64,000 nucleotides of DNA from Plantago major (GCA_026545765.1 CM048840.1:54312580-54376579), one strand, 5' to 3'; positions 46,600-58,626 are shown, counted from the first letter of the stretch. Program-made: numbers and translations. Notes: generated by a model not told the origin, from the letters alone.

Positions 46600-48020
46600 G
46601 AGCCTCATGAAACTCTCAAGGAAATTGAGATTGTTGTTGGAAGCCCAGACAAGAAGACAAGAATCGGAACAGAGATGAACGCGGAGGTGGAAATGAAGCT
46701 CATTGCTTGTCTCCGAGACAACAGTGATGTGTTTGCCTGGAGCACCGATGACCTGAAGGGAATAGATCCGAGGATTACTGTTCACCGTCTGAACATGGAT
46801 CCCTCGATTAAGTACATCCGATAAAAGAGGAAAGATTTTGGTCCGGACAAGGATGCCATCATATCCGCTGAAGTTGATCGACTCCTGAAAGCAGGGCATA
46901 TCGAAGAAGTCCGTTACTCTGATTGGGTTTGCAACGTGGTTCTGGTAGAGAAATCACCAGGCAAATGGCGGATGTGCAATGACTTCACTAGGTTGAACAA
47001 GTTCTGCACAAAGGACCCGTACCCTTTACCACGAATAGATCAGTTGGTTGACTCCACGTCCGGATGTGCGTTACTGAGTTTTGTGGACGCATACCAAGGT
47101 TTTTACCAAATTCGGATGGCCAAGGAGGACATCAAGAAAACAGCTTTCTTCGTTGCAGGGGGAGTATAATGTTTCAAGGTAATGCCCTTCAGATTGAAAA
47201 ATGCGGGAGCCACTTACCAATGACTGGTGAACCAGATGTTCAAGGAAGAAATTGGAAAAACCATGGAAGTGTACGTGGATGACATGCTCGTCAAGAGCAA
47301 AACTGAAGAGCAACATGTGCATCATTTGAACAAGTGCTTCGCTATCCTTAGGAAGTACGGAATGAAACTGAATCCAGAAAAGTGCACGTTCGGAGTGAAA
47401 GGAGGAAAGTTCCTCGGATACGTGGTCACAAAGAGGGGGATAAGCGCAAACCCCGAGAAGATCAAGGCAATCCTGGATCTGCCGCATCCGAAGAACCTCA
47501 ATGAGGTACAGAAACTCATAGGACGTCTCATGTCCTTAAGTCGTTTTATTTCACGATCTGCAGAGAAGAATCTTCCGTTCTTCAAAATTCTCCGGAAAGG
47601 AGAGAGCTTTGAGTGGACCGCGGAATGTTCTGAGGCTTTCGAAAAACTGAAAAAGTACCTCCATTGCTCTCCAAACCCATCGAAGGAGAACCACTCTACC
47701 TCTACCTAGCAATCACGGAAGAGGCAATGAGTTCCATATTAGTACGGATTCAAGCTAATGATCACTTGCCAATCTACTATCTTAGTAAAGCCCTTGCTGG
47801 GGCGGAGACAAGATACGTGAAGATTGAGAAATTTGCATATGCTTTGGTTTACACCGCAAGGCGGTTAAAGCCATACTTCAAGTCTCACAAAATAGTGGTA
47901 CTAACTACGGAACCTTTGAAACAGGTCCTGGGAAAGCCCGATCAATCTGGACGACTCTCTAAGTGGGCGATCGAGCTGAGTGAATACGACATTTGCTATC
48001 AAGCTCCGTGAGCCAAGAAG
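46600..48020 (+). other. Tat RT and first RNase H region
   Basis: RT landmarks are VLVEKSPGKWRMCNDFTRLN, LSFVDAYQGFYQIRM and MEVYVDDMLVKSK, the last being the YVDD active site. LGYVVTKRGISANPEKI and LIGRLMSLSRFISRSAEK form the connection. RNase H follows with YYLSKALAGAETRY and KFAYALVYTARRLKPYF. All are standard for Ty3/gypsy pol. Confidence 0.93.
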
Positions 48021-48359
48021 GCTCAAGTCCTCGCCGACTTCTTAGCAGATTATCCTGAGGCGGATTCAGAGAAAGTCCCTGACAAACAGGCATTCGAATG
48101 CCTAGTCACAAAGCAGATTGTCCAGAAGCCAGTTCCGCCAAAGTTCAACCCAGAAAACCTCGAGGATGCTCAGTTCATCAATCAGTCCCTGCCTGCATCG
48201 TATGAGGAAACTCGGGTCAACCAAATGTTCCTTCTTGACGATGTCACAAGAAAATCCGGTACTAACAACTCCGGACCGCAAATCAAAGAAAAGGAGGAAC
48301 AAAGGTCGGAACCTCAGGAGCTCACAGAAGATCTCCAAACTGAAAAACAACCTTCTGAT

Positions 48360-48740
48360 ATTTGGACATTGGAAGTGGATGGTTCCTCCACTGGAAGAGT
48401 GGGAGGGATTGGAATCTATCTTAAGAGCCCTGATGGCGCGGAACTCGCTACGCGATATCCTTGGAATTCAAAGTCACCAATAATGACGCTGAGTATGAAG
48501 CACTGTTAGTTGGGCTACGTCTGGCCAAATCCCTGGAAGTTCGGAAGCTCAAAGCTTACACGGACTCACAGCTAGTTGAAGCCCAGTTTTTAGGAACTTT
48601 TGCCACAAAAGGTCCTGCGATGATCAAGTATCTTGAACTACTCAAGCAGGAAGCCAGCCACTTTGAGGAATTTACCCTGGAAAAGTTTGACAGAGCCTGG
48701 AATGAAAGAGCGGACGCTCTGGCAAAATACGCATCCGTAA
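48360..48740 (+). other. Tat second (additional) RNase H region
   Basis: LEVDGSSTGRVGGIGI, NNDAEYEALLVGLRLAKSL, KAYTDSQLV and NERADALAKYAS are the four RNase H landmarks (D, E, D and a late D). They are closer to host type RNase H than to the first copy. An extra RNase H after the original one is diagnostic of the Tat lineage. Confidence 0.9.
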
Positions 48741-48899
48741 CAGCGGCTCTAGACACGAGGAGAGTAATCCTACTCACTATTACTGACTCAGCCATCATGA
48801 GTCTCAATTCAGCTGTCATGATAACTGACACAAGCAGAAACTGGATGACTGACATCTTTAACTATCTCAAGGACAGATCTCTACCAGCTGATCCGAAGG

Positions 48900-50060
48900 A
48901 ATTAAGGAGCGTGCAGTTCCGAGCGAACAGATACTTCATACTGGGAGAAGATTTGTACAAGAGATCATTTGCCGGGACTCACTTGAGGTGTTTGAGCCCG
49001 CAAGAAGCAAAGACTGTGCTGGAAGAGATACACAACGGAAGCTGCGAAAGTCATTTCGGGGGAAGAACTCTTGCCCAGAAAATCATACGACAAGGCTACT
49101 ACTAGCCTACCATTGATAAGGATTCCGCCAGCCACGCCCGGAGATGCCCTGATTGCCAATATTTTGCGAACATTCCACATCGTCCGACACGTCCTATGAT
49201 TCCGTCAATCATAGCATGTCCGTTCGATCAATGGGGCATCGATATTGTCGGACCGTTCCCGATGGGCACTCAACAGAAGAAATTCCTAATTGTGGACGTG
49301 GAATATTTCACCAAATGGGTAGAAGCAGAAGCTGTGGCAACCATTACGGAAAGTCACCTTCCTTTGGAAAAACATCATTTGCCGCTTTGGCCTACCCAGA
49401 GTTCTTATCTCGGATAATGGTGCTCAATTTTCAGGCAATAGGCTCAGGGAATGGCTGGCGTCCTTCAAGATTGAACAACGTTTCACATCTGTTGGATATC
49501 CGCAAGCTAATGGACAAGCCGAGTCCACAAACAAGACAATAGTCAAGATCCTGGAAAAGCGGTTGAGAACTTCTCAAGAAAGCTGGGTAGACGACCTAGA
49601 TGGCGTACTATGGGCTCATCGTACCACTGCACGGACCGCGACCAAAGAAACTCCATTCGCCTTGGTATATGGCTCGGAAGCAGTTATACCAGCAGAAATT
49701 GCTGTCGAGACTATGAGGGTCCAAGAGTTCGAAGATTTCGCCAATCGTGAAGCTCGGATATTCGATCTAGACATATTGGAACAGAAAAGAACTGAAGCAC
49801 TGACTAATATCCATAGGTATCAAGCAACCGCTGCCCAAGCCTACAACAGGAATGTTCGAGCAAAAAACTTGCAGGTCGGGGACCTAGTGCTTCGCCGGGC
49901 TGACATTTTGAGCAATGTTGGAAAACTCAAGCCTAAATGGGAAGGACCTTACAAGATTGTCGGAGCAGGAGTGAATGGGAGTTACGAATTGGAAGATGAG
50001 CGCGGACACCCACTCAAGCATACATGGAATTCTAGAAACCTTCAAAAGTTTTACGCATAG
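48900..50060 (+). other. Tat integrase region
   Basis: The zinc-binding part is near 49.0-49.15 kb (HNGSCESHFGGRTLAQKI, then CPDCQYF). The core has CPFDQWGIDIVGPFP and IVDVEYFTKWVEAEA. The C-terminal part reads LWAHRTTARTATKETPFALV, YGSEAVIPAEI, GDLVLRRAD and WEGPYKIV. No chromodomain follows, as expected outside chromoviruses. It inserts the DNA copy. Confidence 0.9.
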
Positions 50061-51800
50061 GAATGGTTACGCGAATCTGCCAGGTCGTTTGGTTATTTTA
50101 GATTCCAACTATCTATTATGCGGAACTCCGTCAGTTCTGTTTTTGATTAATCCTTTTGTCATTGGCCATGGAGCCCACAAGTTGTAATTGAATTTCCGGC
50201 AAATCAATACAACTTTTACCTTTCAATTCGTAAATTCGAAGTTTAGTGTTCACAACGACAACAAGCAAGTGATCAATTTTATTCATATGTGAAATCAAGT
50301 ACATATGACAATGTCTTCGTAATCTACCATTTCGGATCTCTATCTAGATCTACAGCTATGTTGCATAAACCGAAAAAGAGATATCTGGGCAATCGCAGTC
50401 CACCGATAAAGTAGATTCCTCCAACAGGAAACTACTTCACTCACTCACTACCTCCGGGAAACCATAGATCTGATTTACCTGCACAGCACAAGATGTTTCA
50501 ATAAGTCAGAATTCTACGACATTCTCTATGGATCCCGCGCACAGTGTGCACAGATACATCAAAATTGTAAGTGAGTAATTAGCACTGGGAATCTCCTGCT
50601 ATTACACGAACAAATCTGTCGCGTCCGACATAAAAACTCGGATCTTTACACGGATCTGACGCATTGGTCATATGGCGACCCACCCGTCAGCAGCTCCCCG
50701 GGACGGAAAAGCTCCTAAAGGGTGGATCGCACATACGACCGATAAGATCGTCCATTTGCCAACCTCCTGTTGGCTCGAATCTAGATACGGATCTCGACGA
50801 TCGAGACATTTACCCACCACAAAGAACTCCTCGGAAAGGAAGAACTCCAAAAGGGTGAATCGCAGATACGACCGATGAGACTGTCCGATTCACTAACCTG
50901 TAGATCTTAGCATGTACCGGGATCTATCTTTTCTGATGACTGATCTTAAGCAATCTTCCCCTCCAGACCCACGCCACTCTCAAACTCAAGATGAACTCCG
51001 ATTTGAGAGTGGACGGGAGTCTCGAGGGGGAAACTATTCAAGAAATCATCTTCTTGCGGGTACTACGGGGCCTAAGCTATTGAGTAAATATGAAAATGGG
51101 AGTTGGATTTGCACGACCAAGGCAAAGAGGAACTCAAAGTATTTATAGAAGTAACGAACCAATAGGCGTCCGACACGTCAGAACCTCGACATCGACAATG
51201 GGCTTGTACTATTCATTTGGGTTGAACAGTGTTGGGTCAGATGAGCTTATCTAATCAAACCTAAACAAGCCCATCAACCACGTCCGAGTTTGAGTGTGCT
51301 AAACAGGGAGAGATCGGCGACAAGTGAAGCAGTAAGAAAGGAGGAGTTACCATAGTCTTATTTATGGTAGCGATGGATCTTTACGATCACACCACGTGTA
51401 AATCATCCGACGGCTAGGAAGATGAAAAGACGTAGTAATAATGACTATTTCACTATTTCACCTTCCTCCTTCTAGAATAATTACGCATCCCAAAGAACGA
51501 ACGGTCCGAGGATCGGAAAGATGATAGTTTGATTTCTACATCAGACGCCATCAACAGCGATCCGTGTTCTTAAGAGGTGTATTTTATGATAACTCAGCAT
51601 ATGAACAACAAATAGAAGGAAGCAAAGAAGATAGCGAGTAATGATTCAAAAGTATGGGAAGCATAGCTCCACGGATAATTACTACAACTGAGAAGGAATA
51701 AAAGCATTGTACATGGCGACATTCCGCGCCATCAAAAGATAACAAATTCAACAGGCAAATCCAACAAGTACAGAATTTTCACGGGGCATACCCCGGACTT
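50061..51800. other. Tat spacer between pol and the antisense gene
   Basis: This is non-coding. A ~130-bp imperfect duplication is visible: CGCACATACGACCGATAAGA (50729) against CGCAGATACGACCGATGAGA (50862), each preceded by an A-GGGTG-ATCGCA word and followed by GTCC-TT. It presumably holds the 3' ends of the two convergent transcription units. No gene is recognised. Confidence 0.6.
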
Positions 51801-54654
51801 CTCACTGGGGGCCAGCTTGGCTCGGACCCGCTGCACTGGTTTGAGGCGGATTGACGGAAGGCGTGTTGGCGACGGCTTGCGCGGCAAGGGATTCAGCGAT
51901 CTCGAACAAATTGAAATCCGCATCGAGACCAACGACCCGAGAAGGCATGTAGTACCAGTCCTTCAGGAAAGCTCGGTAGTTCTCAAAAGGTACAAAGCAT
52001 ACCTTTCGAAGGGCATCCGGGACACATTTCGGGACAAAGGGTCCGCCGTTCTTGATCTCGATCTCTCCTTCCTCGGTGACCAGCTCCGCAAACTCGCACG
52101 CGGCCAACCGTTCGTCCGAGACATTTTCCACAGGGACCTCCATGCCATTAGCATCCGCGGAAGGAATCAATCCTTCCGACTTCCAGTCGAAGTTTGGCGG
52201 GAGCAATCCCTTGGACTGCAGTTGACCGATAGCGGATGAGAACCCATCCAGGCGAGAGGCGTCGGACTTGTCCGTCACAAAAAATTTGAAGGAGTACGAC
52301 TTCATGAAGTCTCGGCCAGCCTCAAGGCGGGCATATTGGAGGTCCTCAAGGAGGATATCCTTTGAGTCCAGGAAGGCCTTCATCGAACTTTGAACAAAGT
52401 TCTCCTGCCAGTCAAAGTCCGCTTTGATCTCCTCCCAGCTTGTCTTCAGCTTGTGGAACATTACTTCCTTTTCTTTCAGCTGCATCTCCAATCGCTTCAC
52501 CTTCTCCGCCTCGTCCGCGGAAGTGGCTACGGCCTTGTGCAGATCCTCCTTAATAGTAGCCCGCTCACCAGCCTTCCACTGCATGGCCCTGACGAAACAT
52601 CCGAGCTGCAAGAAGTCCGCATGGATATAAGTTGTGTTTTTATTATACTAAGAACTTGGCAAGAAAAGCATGAGATAATTACTTACCCGCTGGTATAATT
52701 CATCGAGCCCACCAACCCGCTCAACCTCAGGCAGTCCGCGGGCCCCTCATACTCCTTATCGAGAGCAGCTTGGTCGGTAGGCAGGACAGCGGACAGTTGC
52801 TGCCTCTTGGCCGCTAGGGAAGCCTCTGAGGTCGCTCCCCTCTTTCGGCCCGAGGTTATGGCGTCCCGCATCAACACCTCCCGCTGGGGCGCGGAGGCAG
52901 CGGAAGCTGGGGGCTTGGAGGCAGTGGTGCTGCGAGTAGCAGGGGCTTTGCCCTAGTCAGGCACCACCAAGGCCTGCGAATCCTCTCCAGCCTTGTTGCG
53001 CCTCTCTTCTTCCACAGCGAATACTGCCGCATTTTTCGGGTCCGCCATAGGGAGACCCGCAGACGTGTTGATGATCTTGGTCCTCTGACCAGCGGCGACT
53101 TCCAGGGCTTGTTGTTCCCTCTGCAATCTCTTCTTCTCACGAAGCGTTGACATGATGTAATCAAACTAGTGAGCTGCGCAACAAAATAAAAGCATCAGAT
53201 ACGGACATATAAAGGACGAATTACCAGAATTGCGGAAGGGACAGATCAACACGGAATATTTCAAAGAAAGAAAAGCACGAATCCTAAGTTAAAAATCCTT
53301 ACTGAAGTCCGTTTTTCCTCCAACTTCCACGGGTTCGGTAAGTCCGCACAAGTAAGGTAGCGGCTGACAGATCAGCCCATGGAACGGGTACGTAGGTGGG
53401 TCATTCTTCTTATGGATCTCCGCGACCCACGGAGCCACGTTCTTCGGAAGGGGGCGCCAGTCCAGGATGCTCTCCCTTAGGAACTTTATTGGCAGCCCCC
53501 ATTGCTCTCGCTGCCTCTCGGACATCCTAGGTTTCAGGGCCATCCGCACAAAAATGTACTTGTCCCACCACTTCGACCCCAAAGATGAAATGGAGTCCGA
53601 AATGAAGTTGTAAGGTTTTCTATTTACAAAAGTATAGAAAAGGGGATTCCCTGGACTGAAAGAAACGTGAAAGAGGTGCCTAAAGTTTTCAAAATTTACT
53701 GGCTGCCCTTTCTTCTTACAAAAAATCACGAAACAAATAAGGTTACCCAAGGAATTTGGGATAACCTGACTCGGACCAATCCCGATGTGGTTCAGAATGT
53801 GCTTCAGTTCCGGTGCAATGGGGACCTTCCATCCACAAGCGAAGGCCACTTCATGCACACACATGTACCCGGCAGGCGGATTATAGAATGCATGGCCGGG
53901 CTCGGGGACCATGATTTCAACGGACTCGGGAATCTCCCATTTCCGCCTCCACTCGGGAATGTCCTCAGGCTTAACCTTCGACGGACAAGTAGGAAGAAGT
54001 CCGTTCGCGTTTAATTCTCCAAATTCATCCGCTATCACTACTGCGGACGCAGGACAAGGGAATTTGATTCTCGCTGCCTTTGCACCACGACCCTCTACTA
54101 ATGGAAGATGGGATTGAGCGGACGCGGCAGGGTGTAACACAATTCGACGACCAGTACGTCTCCGTGGGCGAGCGACTGGAGAGGCCTCCTCTCCTTCCTC
54201 CCCATCCTCATCCTCTTCCTGTTCACCATCCTCCTCCTCTTCACCACCTTCAGACCTCCCAGACGTGCTAGGGTTGGGCGGACCCGTTTCTGCCACAACA
54301 CGGTCCTCTTCCCCAGCCTCGAACATTTCCACATTGTCAACCTCCCGACCACTGTCGCCTTCCCGCTCAAGATGAGGTTCACTTGGATCCACAGACTCCC
54401 TAACACCACCTATGGTCCGAGAGTGTACTAGCAACCTCGTCCTAGTAACATCTCCGTGGCCCACTGTTCTGTCCGGCTAAGGTTCTGCTGTATCACGGAC
54501 TCTCTGTCCAGCGTCAGAGTCCCTAGAAGACTCGAGATCCACGACCAGATAGTCTCCTACGGATGTGGTTAAGTCCGCTGACTCAGCCTCCAAATTTGCT
54601 CCATCATGGTAACCTTGAGCCTCGTGAACGTTTTGACTATCGCTCCCGGACATC

Positions 54655-55152
54655 CTAGGGCAGAAGAAAATGGATCAGAAACGATGATTGTGATTGTCTG
54701 AGAGTTCATTTACATATCTTATTAAGTCAGGAGGTCCGAGAAAATTCTACCCTATCAGACTTTCTATGTAAATTAGTCTCATAATGTTATGGGCACTAAA
54801 CCCTAGCACACAGAGACGTGCCAATGGCACCATCATCTGTCCCATGCAGCATGGCAGCAGGATTAGCTTACAAGAGACTGTGCCAATCGACACCAATGTA
54901 TCACCAAATAAGCATGCATTGTCAAGTTTGGTTACATTGGGAATGACATACTAAACGAATCGACAAGATACCAGTAAAGGAGATTGGTACGCTATAGCAC
55001 AAAGGAGGAGTATTTCAACTAAGTGTACCATTAGCAACATTCGCAATTACGGAATCAACAAGTGGATACTCAACTAAGGCAACAACATACTAAGCATGCA
55101 GCAGGCATAGCGCAAAGACAAGAAACTTCAACGAGAATTTAGGGGTACTTAC
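54655..55152 (-). other. Leader intron of the antisense gene
   Basis: On the minus strand the donor is GTCAA/GTAAGTACC at 55152, and the acceptor TTTTCTTCTGCCCTAG ends at 54655, one base before an ATG (54653-54651). Length is 498 bp. Both borders match plant splice consensus well. An intron in the leader next to the start codon is common in plant genes and often raises expression; whether it is used here is inferred. Confidence 0.55.
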
Positions 55153-55345
55153 TTGACAAAGTTGAGTTCTTAAGCTTGGACGGACGACGAAGCCTTGCTA
55201 GCTCTCCGAGGGTACAAATCTCAGCTGGAATTCCCAAGATTTTGCGAGTTTCAGTTGCTCGGATCGATCTTTGATTGCTCGAATTGCTTGAGATTCGCTC
55301 TGAGTTTCGATGTGGCTAAAGTGTGAAAGCGACTGATGGGCTGAC

Positions 55346-55353
55346 TATTTATA
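55346..55353 (-). promoter_or_regulatory. TATA box of the antisense gene
   Basis: On the minus strand the sequence reads GCTATAAATAGTC, a consensus plant TATA box (TATAAATA). It lies ~190 bp before a strong splice donor and ~700 bp before the ATG. Upstream on the same strand are four AACGG/CCGTT cores. Together they indicate a separate promoter inside the element. Confidence 0.65.
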
Positions 55354-55385
55354 GCGGCAATTTGGGAAAGCCAAGAGTCACATCA

Positions 55386-55556
55386 CTTGGATTCAAACCC
55401 CAACCGTTGATCTTTTTAATCCAACGGTTGTGTCGGTTCACAAGTGGCTGGCTAACAGTACATCACATTCAATGCTCGTCAGAGGCGTCACATCAATTGG
55501 GTTTAAAATCTCAACCGTTGAAACTTTCCAATCCAACGGTCGCATCGCTTTACCCG
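55386..55556 (-). promoter_or_regulatory. Duplicated AACGG-core motif upstream of the antisense TATA
   Basis: Two ~65-bp related units (55386-55447 and 55488-55556) each contain CAACCGTTGA and, ~20 bp on, TCCAACGG. This places four AACGG cores at 55401-55410, 55421-55430, 55511-55520 and 55531-55540, 50-195 bp upstream of the TATA on the minus strand. AACGG is the core bound by plant MYB factors, including the mitosis-specific activator element bound by three-repeat MYBs. Binding is not shown. Confidence 0.45.
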
Positions 55557-55785
55557 GGATCTTTCCCCGTGGGCCAGACAGGCAACTCATTAGGCCTCTT
55601 TAATTTACGGATCAGTGGCCCAGGAGGACCATTTCACATATTCGGTCCAACGGATAACTTCCTATACACTCTTCCACAGAGGACTTTTTCAGATCCTAAC
55701 CGTACTCTGATCTATATATCTCGGATACAAATACCTTTTCCATCTACAGTCTGAGCTATTACATAACTCGGACTGTAGAAGGTAA

Positions 55786-55801
55786 GGGGGGGGGGGGGGG
55801 G
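55786..55801. repeat. G16 homopolymer
   Basis: Sixteen consecutive G in the tail of the Tat internal region, ~160 bp before the 3' LTR. Length calls in such runs are error-prone. Confidence 0.9.
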
Positions 55802-55961
55802 AGAGATATATTGAACTCCTAAGAACACGGACGACGGATCCCAACAAAAAGGATTTTTTTCCTTTTCCAGTTAACGATTCGGACACGCTCCACAACACAT
55901 TTGTTCTCTTCATAGTTACCAACTATCTTCTACTAAGATACTTGGAAACTAAGGGGACATA

Positions 55962-56895
55962 TGTTGATACGAACATGTGTCCAATCCGTTAAGGGCGCCA
56001 TAGAGCGTGTCCTAAAGCGCATCAAGGCTGAGATAGCCTATTCATTGCTAGTCCGACCTTTGAATGGTCCGACATAAAGGAAACCATCTCAGGTCAACTA
56101 GTATCTACAAGTCAACATGCCATCTCAGCTAGGTCAGACCAAGCTAGACAGGTGACTTCCGAACCTGACAAAGGGTCACATGGTCCTTCCAAGTACCGCA
56201 AACTGTCAGTCCTAAGATGCTAAACGGACCGGACGAGAGAATCTTGGACGCCACCATCACAACAAGACCAAACGTATATAACAGAACCAGTGAGATACTT
56301 CCGTGGAACTCTAGGTCCGGACACCTTGAGTTGCCTAAGGCCAGATCAACCAAACATACAGATCTGTCCGAGGAACTTACACGGACCCCTCATGTGGAAC
56401 ATTACTCTCAGAGGGAAAGGTCCAAACTACCCTCCCAGGCCCATTAATTAGTATTGGATTACTATCCACTAATGGGCCATGGGCCAAAGATAGCATTGGT
56501 GTCCAAATCTGAAGCATACACTTGGCATTATCTTGTGAGCAATCTCATAAGATATGATAACTATAAGTATAGCACAAGGTCCAAGACCTTAAGGTAAGGG
56601 GATAAGCAATATCAAAGTGAGAACCCCTAAGTCATAAACACTCTTGATTTCATAACCTTCCTCATAACTATTACATTGAGAGCTTCCAACTCTCTCTCTT
56701 GAGTAAAGTCTCTTACCGGATTGACATATGCAATCCGGGTAACCCATTCTAACCACCCCCGCCCCCCCCCCCCACTTAGTCTTTTCAGGTACTCTAGCTC
56801 GGACCAGTCTTGCTTCGGACTTTAAGTAGGAGGCGGATCATAGATTAGGTTACTTGTAATAGTTTAGTTAGTGTTCGAGGTTTTACCCCTCAACA
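55962..56895 (+). repeat. Tat element 3' LTR
   Basis: 934 bp, preceded by the purine tract AACTAAGGGGACATA and followed by the target duplicate GAAAT. It differs from the 5' LTR by roughly 25 substitutions and a few length changes by eye. Confidence 0.95.
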
Positions 56896-57606
56896 GAAAT
56901 GACCCGAATTGAATTTGACTAGAATTCACACGATCTAAATTATCAGAATTAAATTTGTACAAGTTCGAATATGATTCTTATAAAGCTAAGACGAGTTTGA
57001 TGAGAATTAGAAGATTGGAGTCAATGTAAGATGGGGTCTTCTATGGTCAGTCGATGTGTCGCTCGGACTAATATCAGTCACTTATTTTAAACCATCGGAT
57101 CCTAAATTTAACGGTGGTGATTATTTGACCTGCTACCAGTTGCACTAAGTATTGCGATTTGATGTTGCTACCATTGCACAAGTCGTTGTTCCCATTGCTC
57201 ATTATCATTATGAAAGTAATTTTAAAATTAAAATATTATATATTACTAGTATCTATCAAAACTAGTAATTTTACATTAAACCAATTAATTAAAACAAATG
57301 AACTATGATTTAATCTTGTTTGGGACAAATTTGTTGATTCTCAATTAACAATGTTATAGCTTGTCTCATTCCACGACCACCAGTCCACCACATCCCGCCT
57401 GTCGTACAACACCACCGATATCTTATCCTCCGTTTATCGTGACCGCTCAATCGCTTCCTTCTTGTCCTAATGTGAAGGTACCTGCAAGATTGAGAAAATA
57501 CCAAAGCTCTGCCGTTAATATCGGATAATGGGCGGATGGGTTTCTCTGAATCGAGATTCATGAACTTAGCTTCGATTATTATAGGTGTTGATGTTTAGAA
57601 CGGAAC
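56896..57606. other. Right flank of the Tat insertion
   Basis: Continues the CCCGA-rich target from 42963, then becomes AT-rich. A minus-strand 83-codon frame (57310-57561) opens MNLDSEKPIRPLSDINGRAL and reaches a splice-donor-like CTTGCAG/GTACC within 30 codons. It could be a relict first exon, but no family is recognised. Nothing else is supported. Confidence 0.4.
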
Positions 57607-57780
57607 TAGGCCTGTCAATGGGCTTGAACCACAATAACCCACACAAAATCCAACCCAACCCACAAATGGAGGAAGCTGACCGGTCCGGTCCCGGTTGTAT
57701 AGATCGGAACCGGTCCGAAACTGCATTGATCGGACCGGACCCGAACTGTTCGGGTCCGGTTTTTACAGCAGTTTTTTTTT
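57607..57780. mobile_element. hAT-like terminal fragment
   Basis: Starts TAGGCCTGTCAATGGGC, close to plant hAT termini, followed by CCGGTCCGG/CCGGACC repeats (57680-57765) and a poly(T) run. No right end is found; the Sirevirus at 58627 may have split it. Confidence 0.4.
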
Positions 57781-58378
57781 TTTTTAAATAAAATTTCTAG
57801 ACAGATTTTGCAGATAAATAATTAATGTATTAGTTTTTTTTTTTTACTGAAATTTCTGATAAATAATTAATGTATTGGTTGCACTTCAATGTTTTCATGA
57901 GATTAGAAATATAATTATCTAGTGTCAAGTAAAATGAGAATATTAATTTACAAAATAGATTGTCCAAGCATATGCATAAATAACCTACAAGGAGTCATCG
58001 TTCCAACAAAGTACACAACCAACTCGCAACATAAAAAAGATAGTATATGTTTTTTTTCTTCAAGAACATGACTACAATTCAACTCATCATCAAAAGCCTA
58101 GAAATAGACACATGCTTTTCTTCGAGAACATGACAACAATTCAACTCATCATCAAAAACTCCGTGGACCTCCTAATATATCTCGATATCCTATAAAAGCA
58201 GACACGAGACACATAAATAAACAAGAATATGTATAGAAAAACAAAGGAGGTCACTACGAAGAAAGGCAATGCAAATTAGCTTGAATAACATACATGTCCA
58301 AGTTAATTAAACTCAGCTCCACCATCTTAGACTCATCAACAATCACAATTACCAAAACATGATGATCTAACAACTCAC

Positions 58379-58485
58379 CTGGGACTCGGAAGATGATCCA
58401 ACAACTCTAGATCTAGATGAAGATACCTCTGCCATTGCACTTTGAAAGACTTCTCCAGGAATCACAAATTGACATTCTTCTTCAA
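58379..58485 (-). pseudogene. Exon-like segment, possible hAT-associated gene piece
   Basis: On the minus strand a 107-bp open stretch lies between an acceptor (GTGTTTGTAG) and a donor (CCCAG/GTGAGTTG). One frame reads EEECQFVIPGEVFQSAMAEV then SSSRSRVVGSSSESQ. The borders are good plant splice sites. The protein family is not recognised. Its place beside a hAT-like terminus suggests a captured exon or the N-terminal part of a transposase-type gene, which is a guess. A 40-bp direct repeat (TTCAACTCATCATCAAAA) lies nearby at 58077-58160. Confidence 0.35.
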
Positions 58486-58626
58486 CTACAAACACGTAAT
58501 TAGTAATTAATCTAACTATTTAAAATATAATCACTAATTAAGACAATTATACACAAATATAAAAGAAATGAAAAAATATAACGAATTCCTTTAGTAGGTG
58601 GGATCCAATCATTGGCACATACCAAT

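Larger units (their letters stand above)
51802..55353 (-). other. Antisense accessory gene of the Tat element
   Basis: The coding-like part runs leftward from an ATG at 54653. It holds an acidic low-complexity section (~54.15-54.3 kb), then a ~230-residue conserved-looking region (~53.3-54.05 kb) with DEFGELNANGLLPTC, PESVEIMVPEPGHAFYNPP, PIAPELKHILNHIGIGPSQV and LPYLCGL. This resembles the plant 'putative gypsy type transposon' domain found in antisense frames of such elements. A Lys/Glu coiled coil lies near 52.4-52.6 kb. Splice-like borders occur near 53.30/53.18 kb and 52.69/52.61 kb. Extra antisense frames are known in Tat elements; their function is not established. At least one break is present. 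Confidence 0.75.
42964..56895 (+). mobile_element. Tat-lineage Ty3/gypsy element, structurally complete fossil
   Basis: Both LTRs (42964-43869 and 55962-56895) have TGTTGA...TCAACA ends. Target duplications are perfect (GAAAT at 42959-42963 and 56896-56900). The primer binding site is TGGCGCCGTCTGTGGGA, as in Tat-group elements. Plus-strand order is gag, protease, RT, RNase H, second RNase H, integrase; the second RNase H is a Tat hallmark. Between pol and the 3' LTR lies a long antisense gene. LTRs are ~97% alike by eye, suggesting roughly 1 million years at commonly assumed plant rates. The coding part is broken at about ten places, so it is not active. Confidence 0.93.
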
